Assembly (NCBI RefSeq): GCF_003610295.1
Contig: NZ_RAPV01000002.1
Location: 1,178,001-1,242,000, forward strand
Direction: 5' to 3'
Origin: Paraburkholderia sp. BL23I1N1
GTDB lineage: Bacteria; Pseudomonadota; Gammaproteobacteria; Burkholderiales; Burkholderiaceae
DNA: 64,000 bases
Shown here: piece by piece, positions 25,794-34,708 of the stretch
Layout of the letters: each line of letters starts with the position of its first letter
Numbering within the stretch: position 1 is the first letter of the stretch
The notes under the pieces: generated by a model
Databases searched by the model: none
Told to the model about the DNA's origin: nothing
Seen by the model: only the letters and a program-made list of their open reading frames with translations
Made by a program: the position numbers and the translations under genes

Positions 25794-27756
25794 CCGAAGT
25801 TCCCCCATCCACCCAAGCCACCAAGCGGGTGCAAGCCCCCGTGTTTCAAGGCATCCGCGCTTTCGAAGCCCTTCCTGTGGATTACAAAATGTAGTCACTA
25901 AAATTTCTTGAAATCTACGCAATATTACCTATATTTGTTCTATGGCAAGCAGGACTGGAACCGCTCACGTCGTCACCACAACGCGCACTTACAAGGGCAC
26001 GGTGTACCGCACGCACCTGCTGCGACGTAGCTACCGCGAGGACGGCAAGGTCAAGAACGAGACGCTGGGCAACCTCTCGCATCTGCCCGAGCCGCTGATC
26101 GAGATCATTCGGCGCTCGCTGCAGGGCGAGACGTTCGTCCCGCTGGGCCAGGCGTTCGAAGTCACCGGCTCCCTCGCTCACGGCCATGTGCAGGCCGTTG
26201 AGTTGGCGATGCAGCGCCTGGACTTCGCGTCGCTGCTGGGCAGCAAGCCCTCACCTGAGCGCGAACGGGTGCTGGCGATGGTGGCCGCGCGCATCGTGGC
26301 GCCGCACACAAAGCTGGCCACCACGCGCTGGTGGCACACCACCACGCTGGCGACGGACTTCGGCGTGGCCGACGCGAACGAGGACGATCTGTACGCGGCG
26401 ATGGACTGGCTGCTCGCGCGCCAGGACGCGATCCAGAAGAAGCTCGCCGCGCGGCATTTGAGCGCCGGCGGCCTGGTGCTGTACGACCTGAGTTCGAGCT
26501 ACTTCGAGGGCACCACCTGCCCGCTGGCCCGGCTGGGCCACAACCGCGACGGCAAGAAGGGACTGCTGCAGGTCAATTACGGACTGCTCACCGATGCGCG
26601 GGGCTGCCCGGTGGCGGTGTCGGTGTATGAAGGCAACGTGGCCGACAGCAGCACCTTCCTGCCCGAGGTGCAGCGCCTGCGCGAGAGCTTCGGCGTCGGG
26701 CAGCTGGTGATGGTCGGCGATCGCGGCATGATCTCCAGCAAGGCCATCGACGAGCTGCGCGAGACGCAGGGCATCGACTGGATCACGGCCTTGAAGAGTG
26801 CATCGATCCGCGCACTGGTCGAGCAGGGCCAACTGCAGCTGGGGCTGTTCGATGAGCACAACCTCATGGAGATCGCCTCGCCGGAGTATCCCGGCGAGCG
26901 GCTGGTGGCGTGTCGCAATCCGCAGCTCGCGACGCTGCGAGCGCACAAGCGGCAGGACCTGCTCGCTGCTACCGAAAAGAACCTGCAGCAGATCAAGGAA
27001 CGCGTGGAAGCGGGCAGACTCAAGGGCGCCGATGCGATTGGGCTGCGCGTGGGCAAGGTGGTCAACCAGTACAAGGTGGCCAAACACTTTGAACTGCAGA
27101 TCAGCGACGGGAGCTTCTCGTTTACGCGCAAGCACGAGGCGATCGCCGCGGAGGCCGCGCTGGACGGCATCTACATCATCCGTACTTCGGTCGAGGCCAC
27201 GCGCATGGAGGCGGCCGAGTGCGTGCGCAACTACAAGGCGCTGGCCAACGTCGAGCGGGCCTTCCGCAGCCTCAAGACGGTGGACCTGAAGGTGCGCCCA
27301 ATCCACCATCGCACGGCTGCTCGGGTGCGCGCGCACATTCTGCTGTGCATGCTCGCCTACTACGTGGAATGGCACATGCTCGAAGCCTGGCGCGAACTGA
27401 TGTTCGCCGACACCGACCTGGCGGCCAAGGCCACGCGCGACCCGGTGGCGCCGGCGCAGCGCTCGCAGCAGGCGCAGGAGAAGGTGGTGAGTCGCACCGT
27501 GGCGGATGGCTCGCCCGTCCACAGCTTCTCCACGCTGATGGCCGAGCTGGGCAGCATTGTGCGCAACACCTGCCGCACACCAGGAGCTGGCCCCGAGGCG
27601 CCGACGTTCGACATCATCACCACGCCCAATGTGACGCAGCGTCACGCACTCGATCTGATCAGACGGATCCACCCGTAGACAGAAACCGGATCTCCGAATT
27701 TATGCCGGTGCCTGTGGCACGGGGGCAAACTCGCCCGGCCAATACTGGAACTTCGG
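25794..27756 (+). mobile_element. IS1634-type (IS4 superfamily) element
   Basis: 1963 bp. The terminal inverted repeats begin CCGAAGTTCC (25794-25803, and inverted at 27747-27756). Both sides carry the target duplication GTTAAA (25788-25793 and 27757-27762). It inserted 30 bp inside the left end of IS6 copy 2. One transposase gene. Confidence 0.93.
25942..27678 (+). CDS. IS1634-type transposase
   Basis: A 578-aa DDE transposase of the IS1634 group: LYDLSSSYFEGTTCPLARLG with the first catalytic Asp, VMVGDRGMIS with the second, and the YREK-like Glu region (ALANVERAFRSLKTVDLKVRPIHHRTAARVRAHI). Complete, with start at ATG 25942. Length and terminal architecture fit the family. The element appears fully equipped for transposition. 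Confidence 0.92.
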   Translation: MASRTGTAHVVTTTRTYKGTVYRTHLLRRSYREDGKVKNETLGNLSHLPEPLIEIIRRSLQGETFVPLGQAFEVTGSLAHGHVQAVELAMQRLDFASLLGSKPSPERERVLAMVAARIVAPHTKLATTRWWHTTTLATDFGVADANEDDLYAAMDWLLARQDAIQKKLAARHLSAGGLVLYDLSSSYFEGTTCPLARLGHNRDGKKGLLQVNYGLLTDARGCPVAVSVYEGNVADSSTFLPEVQRLRESFGVGQLVMVGDRGMISSKAIDELRETQGIDWITALKSASIRALVEQGQLQLGLFDEHNLMEIASPEYPGERLVACRNPQLATLRAHKRQDLLAATEKNLQQIKERVEAGRLKGADAIGLRVGKVVNQYKVAKHFELQISDGSFSFTRKHEAIAAEAALDGIYIIRTSVEATRMEAAECVRNYKALANVERAFRSLKTVDLKVRPIHHRTAARVRAHILLCMLAYYVEWHMLEAWRELMFADTDLAAKATRDPVAPAQRSQQAQEKVVSRTVADGSPVHSFSTLMAELGSIVRNTCRTPGAGPEAPTFDIITTPNVTQRHALDLIRRIHP

Positions 27757-27792
27757 GTTAAAGTATCCAGCCTAACAATCTGGTGGTCGGTG

Positions 27793-28512
27793 ATGAGCAA
27801 GCGCAAAGGCCTGGAGGCGTTGTTTGATGGGCGGCATTTTGATCGGGAGGTCATCATTCTCTGCGTGCGCTGGTACCTTCGCTACAAGCTCAGCCTGCGC
27901 GATATCGTCGAGATGATGGCCGAGCGCGGTTTGTCGCTGGTGCACACCACGATCATGCGTTGGGTGAAGCGCTTCACGCCGGAGTTCGTCAAGCGTTGGA
28001 ATCGTTTTGGCATACCCACAGGGCCGTCATGGCGTGTTGACGAAACCTACCTGAAGGTTCGTGGCAAATGGGTTTATCTGTACCGTGCAGTAGATCGAGC
28101 CGGCCAGACGGTAGACTTCATGCTCAGAGCAAAGCGCGACGTGGCCGCGGCCAAAGCCTTTTTCAGCAAGGCAATCAAACATCAGGGCCAGCCGCCGGAG
28201 ACGATCACGCTCGATGGGTATGCCGCCTCGCACCGCGCCGTGCGCGAGATGAAGGCCGATGGCCTGCTGCCTGAGGACACGAATATCCGGTCCTCGAAGT
28301 ACCTGAACAATCTGATCGAGCAGGACCATCGAAACATCAAGTCCAGAACGAACGTGATGCTCGGTTTCAAACGATTCAGGAATGCCGTGACCACGATTTC
28401 AGGCATCGAATTGATGCATCGCATTCGCAAGGGTCAGTTCAACTTCTCCATGCTCGGGCTTAGAGATACAGCTGCGCTCGCTGTCTGGAATGCTGTCCTG
28501 TTCAATCGATAA
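27793..28512 (+). CDS. IS6-family transposase (copy 2)
   Basis: 239 aa with D83, D141 and E176, differing from copy 1 only in RKGQ and LRDT near the C-terminus. A GTG codon directly precedes the ATG at 27793. The gene lies downstream of the IS1634 insertion and is intact. Confidence 0.93.
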   Translation: MSKRKGLEALFDGRHFDREVIILCVRWYLRYKLSLRDIVEMMAERGLSLVHTTIMRWVKRFTPEFVKRWNRFGIPTGPSWRVDETYLKVRGKWVYLYRAVDRAGQTVDFMLRAKRDVAAAKAFFSKAIKHQGQPPETITLDGYAASHRAVREMKADGLLPEDTNIRSSKYLNNLIEQDHRNIKSRTNVMLGFKRFRNAVTTISGIELMHRIRKGQFNFSMLGLRDTAALAVWNAVLFNR

Positions 28513-28567
28513 GGTATCCATATCTATTGGAAAAATCTCGGCCTGACCAGCCATTTGCACCAGAGCC

Positions 28568-28613
28568 CAACGCGGCAACCGGCAAGAAGCTCGATAAGTC
28601 CAAGGTGAAGTGA
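28568..28613 (+). pseudogene. 3' stub of a gene cut by IS6 copy 2
   Basis: About 14 codons (NAATGKKLDKSKVK) in frame to a TGA at 28611-28613, followed 50 bp later by a strong terminator. This looks like the last residues of a gene whose body was removed when the IS-flanked DNA arrived. Too short to identify. Confidence 0.5.
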
Positions 28614-28664
28614 ACGTGCGTTGACAAAAACCTTGCGCAATCGCGCGGATCGGTGAATGATCGG

Positions 28665-28706
28665 ACAAGCGGCCCCGCCAGTGCCATTGCTGGCGGGGCC
28701 GCTTGT
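28665..28706 (+). terminator. Strong intrinsic terminator hairpin
   Basis: A perfect 17-bp inverted repeat, ACAAGCGGCCCCGCCAG with its complement, and an 8-nt loop. A T-containing tail (TTCCTTTG) follows. It would end transcription of the truncated gene at 28613 and shields the aminotransferase gene. Confidence 0.75.
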
Positions 28707-28737
28707 TCCTTTGCGTTCTGACATTCACGTACTGATC

Positions 28738-29967
28738 ATGCCGACTTCATCCGCCACTACCGAACCCGTTTCCTACGCTGTGCCCTGTCCGGTTGTCGAA
28801 TCGCTCGACGCCATTCTTCCTGAAGAGCCGTTGCTGATGATGGGTGCCGGCCCCGTGCCGATTCCTGCGGCGGTGGCCAAGGCCAATACGGTGGTGATCA
28901 ATCACCTGGGCAGCACGATGGTGAAGGTGATCGGCCAGGTGAAGACCATGGCGCGCTACGTATTTCAGACAAATTCGAAGTGGGTGCTGGGCGTAGCGGG
29001 ACCGGGTTCCGCCGCGATGGAAATGGCGATCTCCAACCTCGCGTGGGAAGGCACGCGGGTGCTGAGCATCAAGAATGGTTTTTTCAGCGAGCGGATGGCG
29101 GAGATGGGTCGGCGCGTCGGCGCACACGTCGTCATGCTCGATGTAGAAGACGGCGCGGTGGCGAGCCTCGAAAAGGTTGCCGAGGCGATTCGCCGCGAGC
29201 GGCCGGAGATTGTCACGGTGGTGCAGGGCGAGACGTCCAACACCGTGTGGAACCATCATTTGAAGGACATTGCGGCGCTCGCGAAAGCAGCCGGTGCGCT
29301 GGTTATTGTCGACGCCGTGTGTACATTGAGCACGATGCCGCTGGAGATGGACGCGTGGGGGATCGACGCGGTGATTACGGGCGGGCAGAAGGGTTTGTCT
29401 TCGATCCCGGGTGTTTCGCTGATCGCGTTTTCGGATGAGGCATGGGCGCGGGTGAAAGGCCGGACGGCGCCGAACGCGCATTGGTGTCTCGACGCTTCGC
29501 TTGCGGAGAATTTCTGGCACAACGCGGGGTATCACTACACGGCGCCCGTGTCGGGTGTGCTGGCGTTGCACGAGGCTTTGCGGCTTGTGTGCGCTGAGAC
29601 GCTTGAGAAGCGCTTCGCGCGGCATTTGAAGTGCTCGGTGGCGCTTCAGGCTGGGATTACGGCGCTGGGTTTGCAGCTTTATGCGCCGGCGCATTGCCGG
29701 TTGAACTCGGTGGTTGGGATCGTTGTGCCGGAACGCTTGAGTCCTGCCGATATTTGCGGCCATATTTCTCGGCAGCACCAGGTGGAAATATCGGGTTCGT
29801 TTGGTTTGCCAATCGTGCGGATTGGGCAGATGGGGGAGCAGTGCCGGGAGCACAACCTGTTCCGGACATTGCATGCGCTTGGGCGGACGATGGTGGATCT
29901 GGGGGTTAAGGTTGAGTTGCCGGCTGGGGTGGCGGCGCTTGAGCGTGGGTTGTCGGAAGGGAAGTAA
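28738..29967 (+). CDS. PLP aminotransferase, ureidoglycine/alanine-glyoxylate type
   Basis: A 409-aa fold-type I class V aminotransferase of the alanine-glyoxylate group. It shows LMMGAGPVPIP, GVAGPGSAAMEMAISN, VQGETSNTVWNHHLKDIAAL, VDAVCTLS (PLP-ring Asp) and ITGGQKGLSSIPG, where Lys218 forms the Schiff base. Start ATG 28738 is chosen because an upstream ATG at 28657 lies within the terminator region. The xdh operon 3 kb away makes a PucG-type role attractive: (S)-ureidoglycine plus glyoxylate to oxalurate plus glycine in purine breakdown. This is inference, and alanine- or serine-glyoxylate activity is possible. Confidence 0.82.
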   Translation: MPTSSATTEPVSYAVPCPVVESLDAILPEEPLLMMGAGPVPIPAAVAKANTVVINHLGSTMVKVIGQVKTMARYVFQTNSKWVLGVAGPGSAAMEMAISNLAWEGTRVLSIKNGFFSERMAEMGRRVGAHVVMLDVEDGAVASLEKVAEAIRRERPEIVTVVQGETSNTVWNHHLKDIAALAKAAGALVIVDAVCTLSTMPLEMDAWGIDAVITGGQKGLSSIPGVSLIAFSDEAWARVKGRTAPNAHWCLDASLAENFWHNAGYHYTAPVSGVLALHEALRLVCAETLEKRFARHLKCSVALQAGITALGLQLYAPAHCRLNSVVGIVVPERLSPADICGHISRQHQVEISGSFGLPIVRIGQMGEQCREHNLFRTLHALGRTMVDLGVKVELPAGVAALERGLSEGK

Positions 29968-30063
29968 AGGTTTTTGCCTGGTCGGCGCTTTTGGGTTGTT
30001 TGCTTGTGGTGTTGGCCTTTCCTTGTTTTCTTAGTGGTCTATTAGTGTCGCCCCTGTGCGGGG
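29968..30063. repeat. Palindromic repeat, left arm (split by IS4 element)
   Basis: Follows the aminotransferase stop. TTTTTGCCTGGTCGGCGC, then GTGTTGGCCTTTCCTTG, TTAGTGGTCTATTAGTGTCG and CCCCTGTGCGGGG (30051-30063). Its reverse complement recurs at 31427-31540, and the same arms form an intact palindrome at 50156-50259. Confidence 0.8.
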
Positions 30064-31426
30064 CAATGCTCTCAACTTAAGCCCCACTGCATCAGGCGAG
30101 TTTGTACGCGAGATGGAAGTGGGGCTTGGCTTTTCTGGGTGGCCTTGGATAGGAGCGTGAGGGCTGTATCCGGCATCGGGTCTGGTGGATCATTTCCAGC
30201 ACACCGGCAAGGCCGTCCAGACAGCGCCGGATGCGCAGAAGGCACGCGCCGAGGATGGGCTTTAGTGCGCCCAGTGCGTACACCCGGTTAGGACGGCTGG
30301 CATGTCTGTCGTCGTGCGGCGCATCGAGATCGCTGAGCAATGTACACAGGTTGTCGGCGAGGATTTTTGCACCGAAGTCCTGCTGCAATGCCAGGTAATC
30401 GAGGCCTGTAACGGCTTCCAGCCTGAGACGGTGCTTGAGTCGTTTGAACGCCTCCTCGACCCGCCAGCGCTGGTGATAGAGCGCGCCGAACGATGCGGCC
30501 GGATAACGCTCGCCATCGAGCAGCGAGGTCATCAGCACACGCACGCGCCCGCCTGGCGTGACGTCGCGGATCAGCCGCACGGTCGTCGGCGTACGCGCCA
30601 GTTCATAGTCGCGGGCATCCAGTTCGCTGGGCGCCTCCAGTGTCACGACGCGCTCGGCTTTACCGCTGCGGGCAAAGACGGTGACGCACTTCCAGTTACG
30701 CGCATCCACGCGCATGCAGAACGGGATCTCGCGCTGCGCGAGCGCCGCCACCATCGCGTTGCCGATATAGCCGCGATCGAGCAGCAGCAGGTCGGTGCGC
30801 GGCTGCAGTACATCGAGGGCTTCGAACAGCATCTGCCGCTCGCCGCCGTCGGCGGGATGAAGTGCGGCGTGCAGGGTCAGTTCGGAGCCCGGCAGGAACA
30901 GCGCAAACGCGTAGTGATCGGCGCGCAGTTCATGGCCGCGACGCGTGCCTACACGCAGGCGACTACCGTCCGCTGCGACCAGTCTCAGCCCGTTCCAGCG
31001 CATCGAATCGATATGGGGTTGGGCCAGTGAAATCAGGCGGGTGCGGGCCAGTTCGAACAGTTCGGCAGACAGTCCCTGTCGCGCCTTGCTGAAGGCCTGT
31101 GCGCTGACAGCGCGGGTGCGTCCGCCGCTTCCCAGTGCGCCGAATAGCGCGTCAAGTTCGGTCTGCACGCTGGCGCACATGCCAGACATCATCAGCGCGG
31201 CCATGCGCGGCAAGGTCAGTCTGCGATTGCGGGTAAAGGCGGTGGGAGAACGACGCACGCGATCGGCGAGCGCCGGATCGAGCAGGAAATCGGAGAACTC
31301 AGCCAGAAACCGCGAGGACGCTGGTATTTGAGTTCATATCGTTGATTTATCAGTGAGTTATGCGATGAAGTTTACAGGGGCAATGCCTCGTTTACAAGCC
31401 CTTTAAGGCTTAAGTTGAGAGCATTG
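30064..31426 (-). mobile_element. IS4-family element
   Basis: Ends are CAATGCTCTCAACTTAAGCC (30064-30083) and its exact complement (31407-31426). The perfect inverted repeat extends outward to 37 bp (30047-30083 with 31407-31443), because the element sits in the loop of a palindromic repeat. One intact transposase gene. Flanking bases are inverted, not direct, repeats. Confidence 0.85.
30092..31258 (-). CDS. IS4-family transposase
   Basis: 388 aa. It has an N-terminal region (FTRNRRLTLPRMAALMM), VSAQAFSKARQGLS, LVAADGSRLRV (first Asp), LLLDRGYIGNAMV (second Asp), and the YREK-type Glu region LYHQRWRVEEAFKRLKHRLRLE. Length, order and motif spacing fit an active IS4 transposase. The stop lies 28 bp from the element's left end. 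Confidence 0.92.
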   Translation of the reverse strand: MRRSPTAFTRNRRLTLPRMAALMMSGMCASVQTELDALFGALGSGGRTRAVSAQAFSKARQGLSAELFELARTRLISLAQPHIDSMRWNGLRLVAADGSRLRVGTRRGHELRADHYAFALFLPGSELTLHAALHPADGGERQMLFEALDVLQPRTDLLLLDRGYIGNAMVAALAQREIPFCMRVDARNWKCVTVFARSGKAERVVTLEAPSELDARDYELARTPTTVRLIRDVTPGGRVRVLMTSLLDGERYPAASFGALYHQRWRVEEAFKRLKHRLRLEAVTGLDYLALQQDFGAKILADNLCTLLSDLDAPHDDRHASRPNRVYALGALKPILGACLLRIRRCLDGLAGVLEMIHQTRCRIQPSRSYPRPPRKAKPHFHLAYKLA

Positions 31427-31549
31427 CCCCGCACAGGGGCGACGCTTATAGACCACTAACAAAACAAGGAGAGGCCAAAGATTCCAGATCAAGGAAAGGC
31501 CAACACCACAAAAACACAGACAAACAAAGCGCCGAGCAGGCAAAAAACC
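31427..31549. repeat. Palindromic repeat, right arm
   Basis: CCCCGCACAGGGGCGACGC, then AGACCACTAACAAAACAAGG, AGGCCAA, AGATTCCAGATCAAG and a tail ending GCGCCGAGCAGGCAAAAAACC. Nearly identical text occurs at 50265-50394. Lies directly after the MFS stop on the minus strand. Confidence 0.8.
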
Positions 31550-32761
31550 TCAGGTCGCCGCAGGCGCATTAGGCGCCCTCGAATTCCGCAAATACATCAT
31601 CGTCGACAGCACGACAGCCAGTGCCGAAGCCACCGCTGCAAAAAGAAACACCTGCGCGTAGCCGAATTCTCCAGCGATATACCCGGCCAACGGCCCAGTA
31701 ATCCCCAACGAGAGATCAAGAAACACAGAATAAGCCGACAACGCCGCCCCACGACTAGCAGGCGGCACCAGTCCAACCGCTTCAACACCGAGAGCCGGGA
31801 ACACCAAAGCAAACCCAAACCCGGTCAACGCCGCCCCAGCGAGGGCAATATGCGGCTCAGGCGCGAGCCACAACATCAACAACCCGGCGCACTCAAACGA
31901 AAACGAAGCAATCGCAACGCGAAACCCACCATAGACCTTGATCGTATTGGCGAACAACAAACGCGCACCGATAAACAGCGTGCCGAAAACCGTCAACGAC
32001 AAAGCCGCATTAGGCCAATGCCGAGCGGCATAAAACAGCGTGATGAACGTCGCAATCGATCCAAAGCCGGCCGAGCCCAGCGCCAACCCGATCCCATGTG
32101 GCAGCACCCGCGTCAACACGCTCCGGTACGACATCCGCTCGCCATGCACAACCGGCACCGGCGCAATAAGCCGCGCCAGATAAAAACCGAGCCCCGCCAG
32201 CAGAATCACCAGAATGCCCAACGCGGCGAACCCGACCGAGTGCGCAATCGCCACCCCGAGCGGCGCGCCAACCGCGAGCGCGCCATAAGTCGCGATGCCG
32301 TTCCACGAAATCACCCGGGCGTTGTTGCTGGTGCCCACGCGGCCGATGCCCCACAGAATCGCCCCGGTGCCGCACAGGCTTTCGCCGAACCCAAGCACAA
32401 GGCGGCTGCACACCAGCAGCCCCAGGCTCAACACCGGCCAGCGCCCGCACAACACGGCCGCCAGCAACAAGATCCCGCTCGCGCCGCAACCCAGCAAGCC
32501 GATGGAGACCGTCCGCTTCGGCCCCAGCGTATCCGCTGAGCGGCCGGCGAGCGGCCGCGAGGCGAGCGTCGCCAGGTACTGCACGCTGATCGCCGCGCCA
32601 GCCAGGATCGCGCTGTAACCCAGGTCGTCGTGGACGTAGCCCGGCAGCACCGCGAGCGGAATTCCGATCGTCAGATAGCAAAGAAACGTGAAAAAGACGA
32701 CCGGAATGATCTGCATGGTCGTCGAAAATTCGCTGCGAGGTGTCGCTGAGTCGGTAGACAT
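31550..32761 (-). CDS. MFS transporter (YhhS/arabinose-efflux-like)
   Basis: 403 aa with 12 predicted helices. The motif A loop ([20 protein letters not shown]) after helix 2 and [25 protein letters not shown] in helix 4 match the YhhS/YfcJ-like exporter group. The N-terminus is cytosolic ([15 protein letters not shown]). It is divergent from xdhA with 389 bp between them and convergent with the aminotransferase. The substrate is unknown. A drug or metabolite efflux role is the family default. Confidence 0.85.
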   Translation of the reverse strand: MSTDSATPRSEFSTTMQIIPVVFFTFLCYLTIGIPLAVLPGYVHDDLGYSAILAGAAISVQYLATLASRPLAGRSADTLGPKRTVSIGLLGCGASGILLLAAVLCGRWPVLSLGLLVCSRLVLGFGESLCGTGAILWGIGRVGTSNNARVISWNGIATYGALAVGAPLGVAIAHSVGFAALGILVILLAGLGFYLARLIAPVPVVHGERMSYRSVLTRVLPHGIGLALGSAGFGSIATFITLFYAARHWPNAALSLTVFGTLFIGARLLFANTIKVYGGFRVAIASFSFECAGLLMLWLAPEPHIALAGAALTGFGFALVFPALGVEAVGLVPPASRGAALSAYSVFLDLSLGITGPLAGYIAGEFGYAQVFLFAAVASALAVVLSTMMYLRNSRAPNAPAAT

Positions 32762-33150
32762 GGGGAAAACGAGACTTGAAAACGGCGGGAAGGCGTGATT
32801 TTCCCATGGAACCGATTCCCTTGCAGGAGTTGCTTAATAATTTCGGCGACTAAAAAAAGGTGCCGGAGTCATATAGTGGTTGGTTTTCACCCCGCGCGAG
32901 CGGTGTTTTCATGCGAAGCGAGCCTGGACGCTTCAATCGATATTGGCAATATATCAACAATATTTATAAAAATGCGGTAAAACGGCCATATCAACATAAG
33001 CCAACCGACCCTCAAACCCATCTCTATATCGTTTCGCGGATATGTCCCGCATGCGATCCCCGCTATGGGTTGTATTTATTGATGGTGATAGTTTTCGAAC
33101 CATCATCGCAGCACGTCCCAACGGACACAGAACATTGAGAGTAACGAGAC
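32762..33150. promoter_or_regulatory. Divergent intergenic region, MFS / xdhA
   Basis: 389 bp, noticeably AT-rich in the centre (32940-33080, with TATTGGCAATATATCAACAATATTTATAA-type sequence). This would suit promoters for both genes. A (T)ATTG-N-CAATA inverted repeat at about 32939-32950 is a possible operator. The xdhA ribosome site is GAGAGTAACGAG just before 33151. Confidence 0.5.
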
Positions 33151-34680
33151 ATGACTGAGCCGATTCGCTTCTACCATCGCAACGCGATCCGTGAGATCAA
33201 GGATGCGCCCGTCACCCGCACCGTCCTGCAGTATTTGCGCGAGGACGCGCATTGCACCGGCACCAAGGAAGGTTGCGCCGAAGGCGATTGCGGCGCGTGC
33301 ACGGTCGTGATCGGCGAGCGCAACGAGGCGGGCGGCGTCGATTTCAAGGCGGTCAACGCCTGCATCCAGTTTGTGCCGACGTTGGACGGCAAGGCGCTCT
33401 ACACCGTCGAGGACCTGCGTCAGCCGGACGGCTCGCTGCACCCGGTGCAGGAAGCAATGGTCGAGTGCCACGGTTCGCAGTGCGGTTTCTGCACGCCGGG
33501 TTTTGTGATGTCGATGTGGTCGCTCTATGAGAAGCACGGCCACGAACATAGCTGCGCGAACAAGACCGTGCCGTCGCGCGACGCGATCAGCAACGCGCTG
33601 ACCGGCAATCTGTGCCGCTGCACAGGCTACCGTCCGATCGTCGACGCGGCTGTGCGCATGTTCGAAGCACCCGCGCCGAAAGCGCCGGTCAATGTCGAGG
33701 CGCTCTCGAAAACGCTTGCCACGATCGAGCGCAAGGACACCTTCCACTATCAGCACGCCGGCCAGCAGTTCGACGCGCCGCGCACCGTCGCCGCGCTCGC
33801 GAAAATCAAGGAAGCCGAACCGGCTACCCGCATCCTCGCCGGCAGCACGGACATCGGCTTGTGGGTGACCAAGCAGATGCGCGAACTCGGCAACATCGTC
33901 TACCTCGGTCAGATCGCCGAACTGCAAAAGCTCGAAACCAATGACGAGTGGATCGAGGTCGGCGCGGGCGTGACCGTCGAAAAGGCCTACGCGGAAATTG
34001 CGAAGCAATATCCGGAACTCACGGAAATGTGGCAACGCTTCGCGTCGCTGCCGATCCGCAATGCGGGCACGCTCGGCGGCAACATCGCCAACGGTTCGCC
34101 GATCGGCGATTCGATGCCTGGCCTGATCGCGCTCGGCGCCCATGTGATCGTGCGCGGCGGCGAGATCGAACGCGAAATGCCGCTTGAAGACCTGTACCTC
34201 GCTTATCAGAAGAAGGACATGGCGGAGCATGAGTTCGTGGTCGGACTCAAGGTGCCGACCCGCACCGGCGCGCGCAAGAACCTGCAGTTCCGCACCTACA
34301 AACTGTCGAAGCGTTTCGACTCGGACATCTCGGCCGTGTGCGCCGCGTTCTCCTTCATCGCCGACGGCAACGTGATCCGCGAGCCGCGCATTGCATTCGG
34401 CGGCATGGCCGCCACCTCGAAGCGCGCGACGCACGCTGAAGCCGTGTTGCGCCACGCCGAATGGCACGAAGCTACCGCGCAGGCCGCGATGCTCGCGCTC
34501 GGCAACGACTACGCGCCGCTGTCCGACATGCGCGCGACCAGCAACTATCGCCTCGAAGCGGCGAAGAACACGTTGTACCGCTTCTGGCTCGAAACGCGTC
34601 CGAACAATCCGCTGCCCAAGGGCGCACTGGATGTTCGCGCGGTTGCCGCCGCCTGCGCCCCGGCCGGCGCGAACGCCTGA
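33151..34680 (+). CDS. xdhA: Xanthine dehydrogenase small subunit (2Fe-2S, FAD)
   Basis: A 509-aa electron-transfer subunit. The N-terminal plant-type 2Fe-2S domain uses C42, C47, C50 and C71. The second 2Fe-2S domain has CHGSQCGFCTPG and CRCTGYRPI. The FAD-binding domain (about 200-380) carries RILAGSTDIGLWVTKQ and LPIRNAGTLGGNIANGSPIGD. The C-terminal CO_deh_flav_C domain follows. It passes electrons from the Moco subunit to NAD during hypoxanthine/xanthine oxidation to urate. Frame intact. xdhB follows after 28 bp. Confidence 0.95.
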   Translation: MTEPIRFYHRNAIREIKDAPVTRTVLQYLREDAHCTGTKEGCAEGDCGACTVVIGERNEAGGVDFKAVNACIQFVPTLDGKALYTVEDLRQPDGSLHPVQEAMVECHGSQCGFCTPGFVMSMWSLYEKHGHEHSCANKTVPSRDAISNALTGNLCRCTGYRPIVDAAVRMFEAPAPKAPVNVEALSKTLATIERKDTFHYQHAGQQFDAPRTVAALAKIKEAEPATRILAGSTDIGLWVTKQMRELGNIVYLGQIAELQKLETNDEWIEVGAGVTVEKAYAEIAKQYPELTEMWQRFASLPIRNAGTLGGNIANGSPIGDSMPGLIALGAHVIVRGGEIEREMPLEDLYLAYQKKDMAEHEFVVGLKVPTRTGARKNLQFRTYKLSKRFDSDISAVCAAFSFIADGNVIREPRIAFGGMAATSKRATHAEAVLRHAEWHEATAQAAMLALGNDYAPLSDMRATSNYRLEAAKNTLYRFWLETRPNNPLPKGALDVRAVAAACAPAGANA

Positions 34681-34708
34681 ACGCGGCAAGAATACGGAGA
34701 ACACAAGA

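Larger units (their letters stand above)
25758..28567 (+). mobile_element. IS6-family element, copy 2 (interrupted by IS1634 type)
   Basis: Left end GGTTCTGGTGCAAAT at 25758, right end (inverted GGCTCTGGTGCAAAT) at 28567. The first 36 bp are separated from the rest by a 1963-bp IS. Removing that IS and one copy of its 6-bp duplication leaves 841 bp, equal to copy 1. The transposase gene lies wholly right of the insertion and is intact, though its promoter region may be affected. The left flank is CGCCAGGC, reverse complement of the copy 1 right flank. Confidence 0.93.

Noticed and set aside
25758..25911. Continuation of the IS26-like transposase reading frame past 25757
   Set aside because: This stretch is the left end of IS6 copy 2 and IS1634 sequence; the apparent residues do not resemble the transposase family.
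5839..28567. Classical IS-flanked composite transposon
   Set aside because: The 8-bp flanks match between the outer side of copy 1 and the inner side of copy 2, not between the two outer sides. This indicates an inversion and not transposition of the whole unit.
33103..34704. 533-codon frame antisense to xdhA
   Set aside because: Mirror of the GC-rich xdhA codons; the real xdhA has all Fe-S and FAD motifs.
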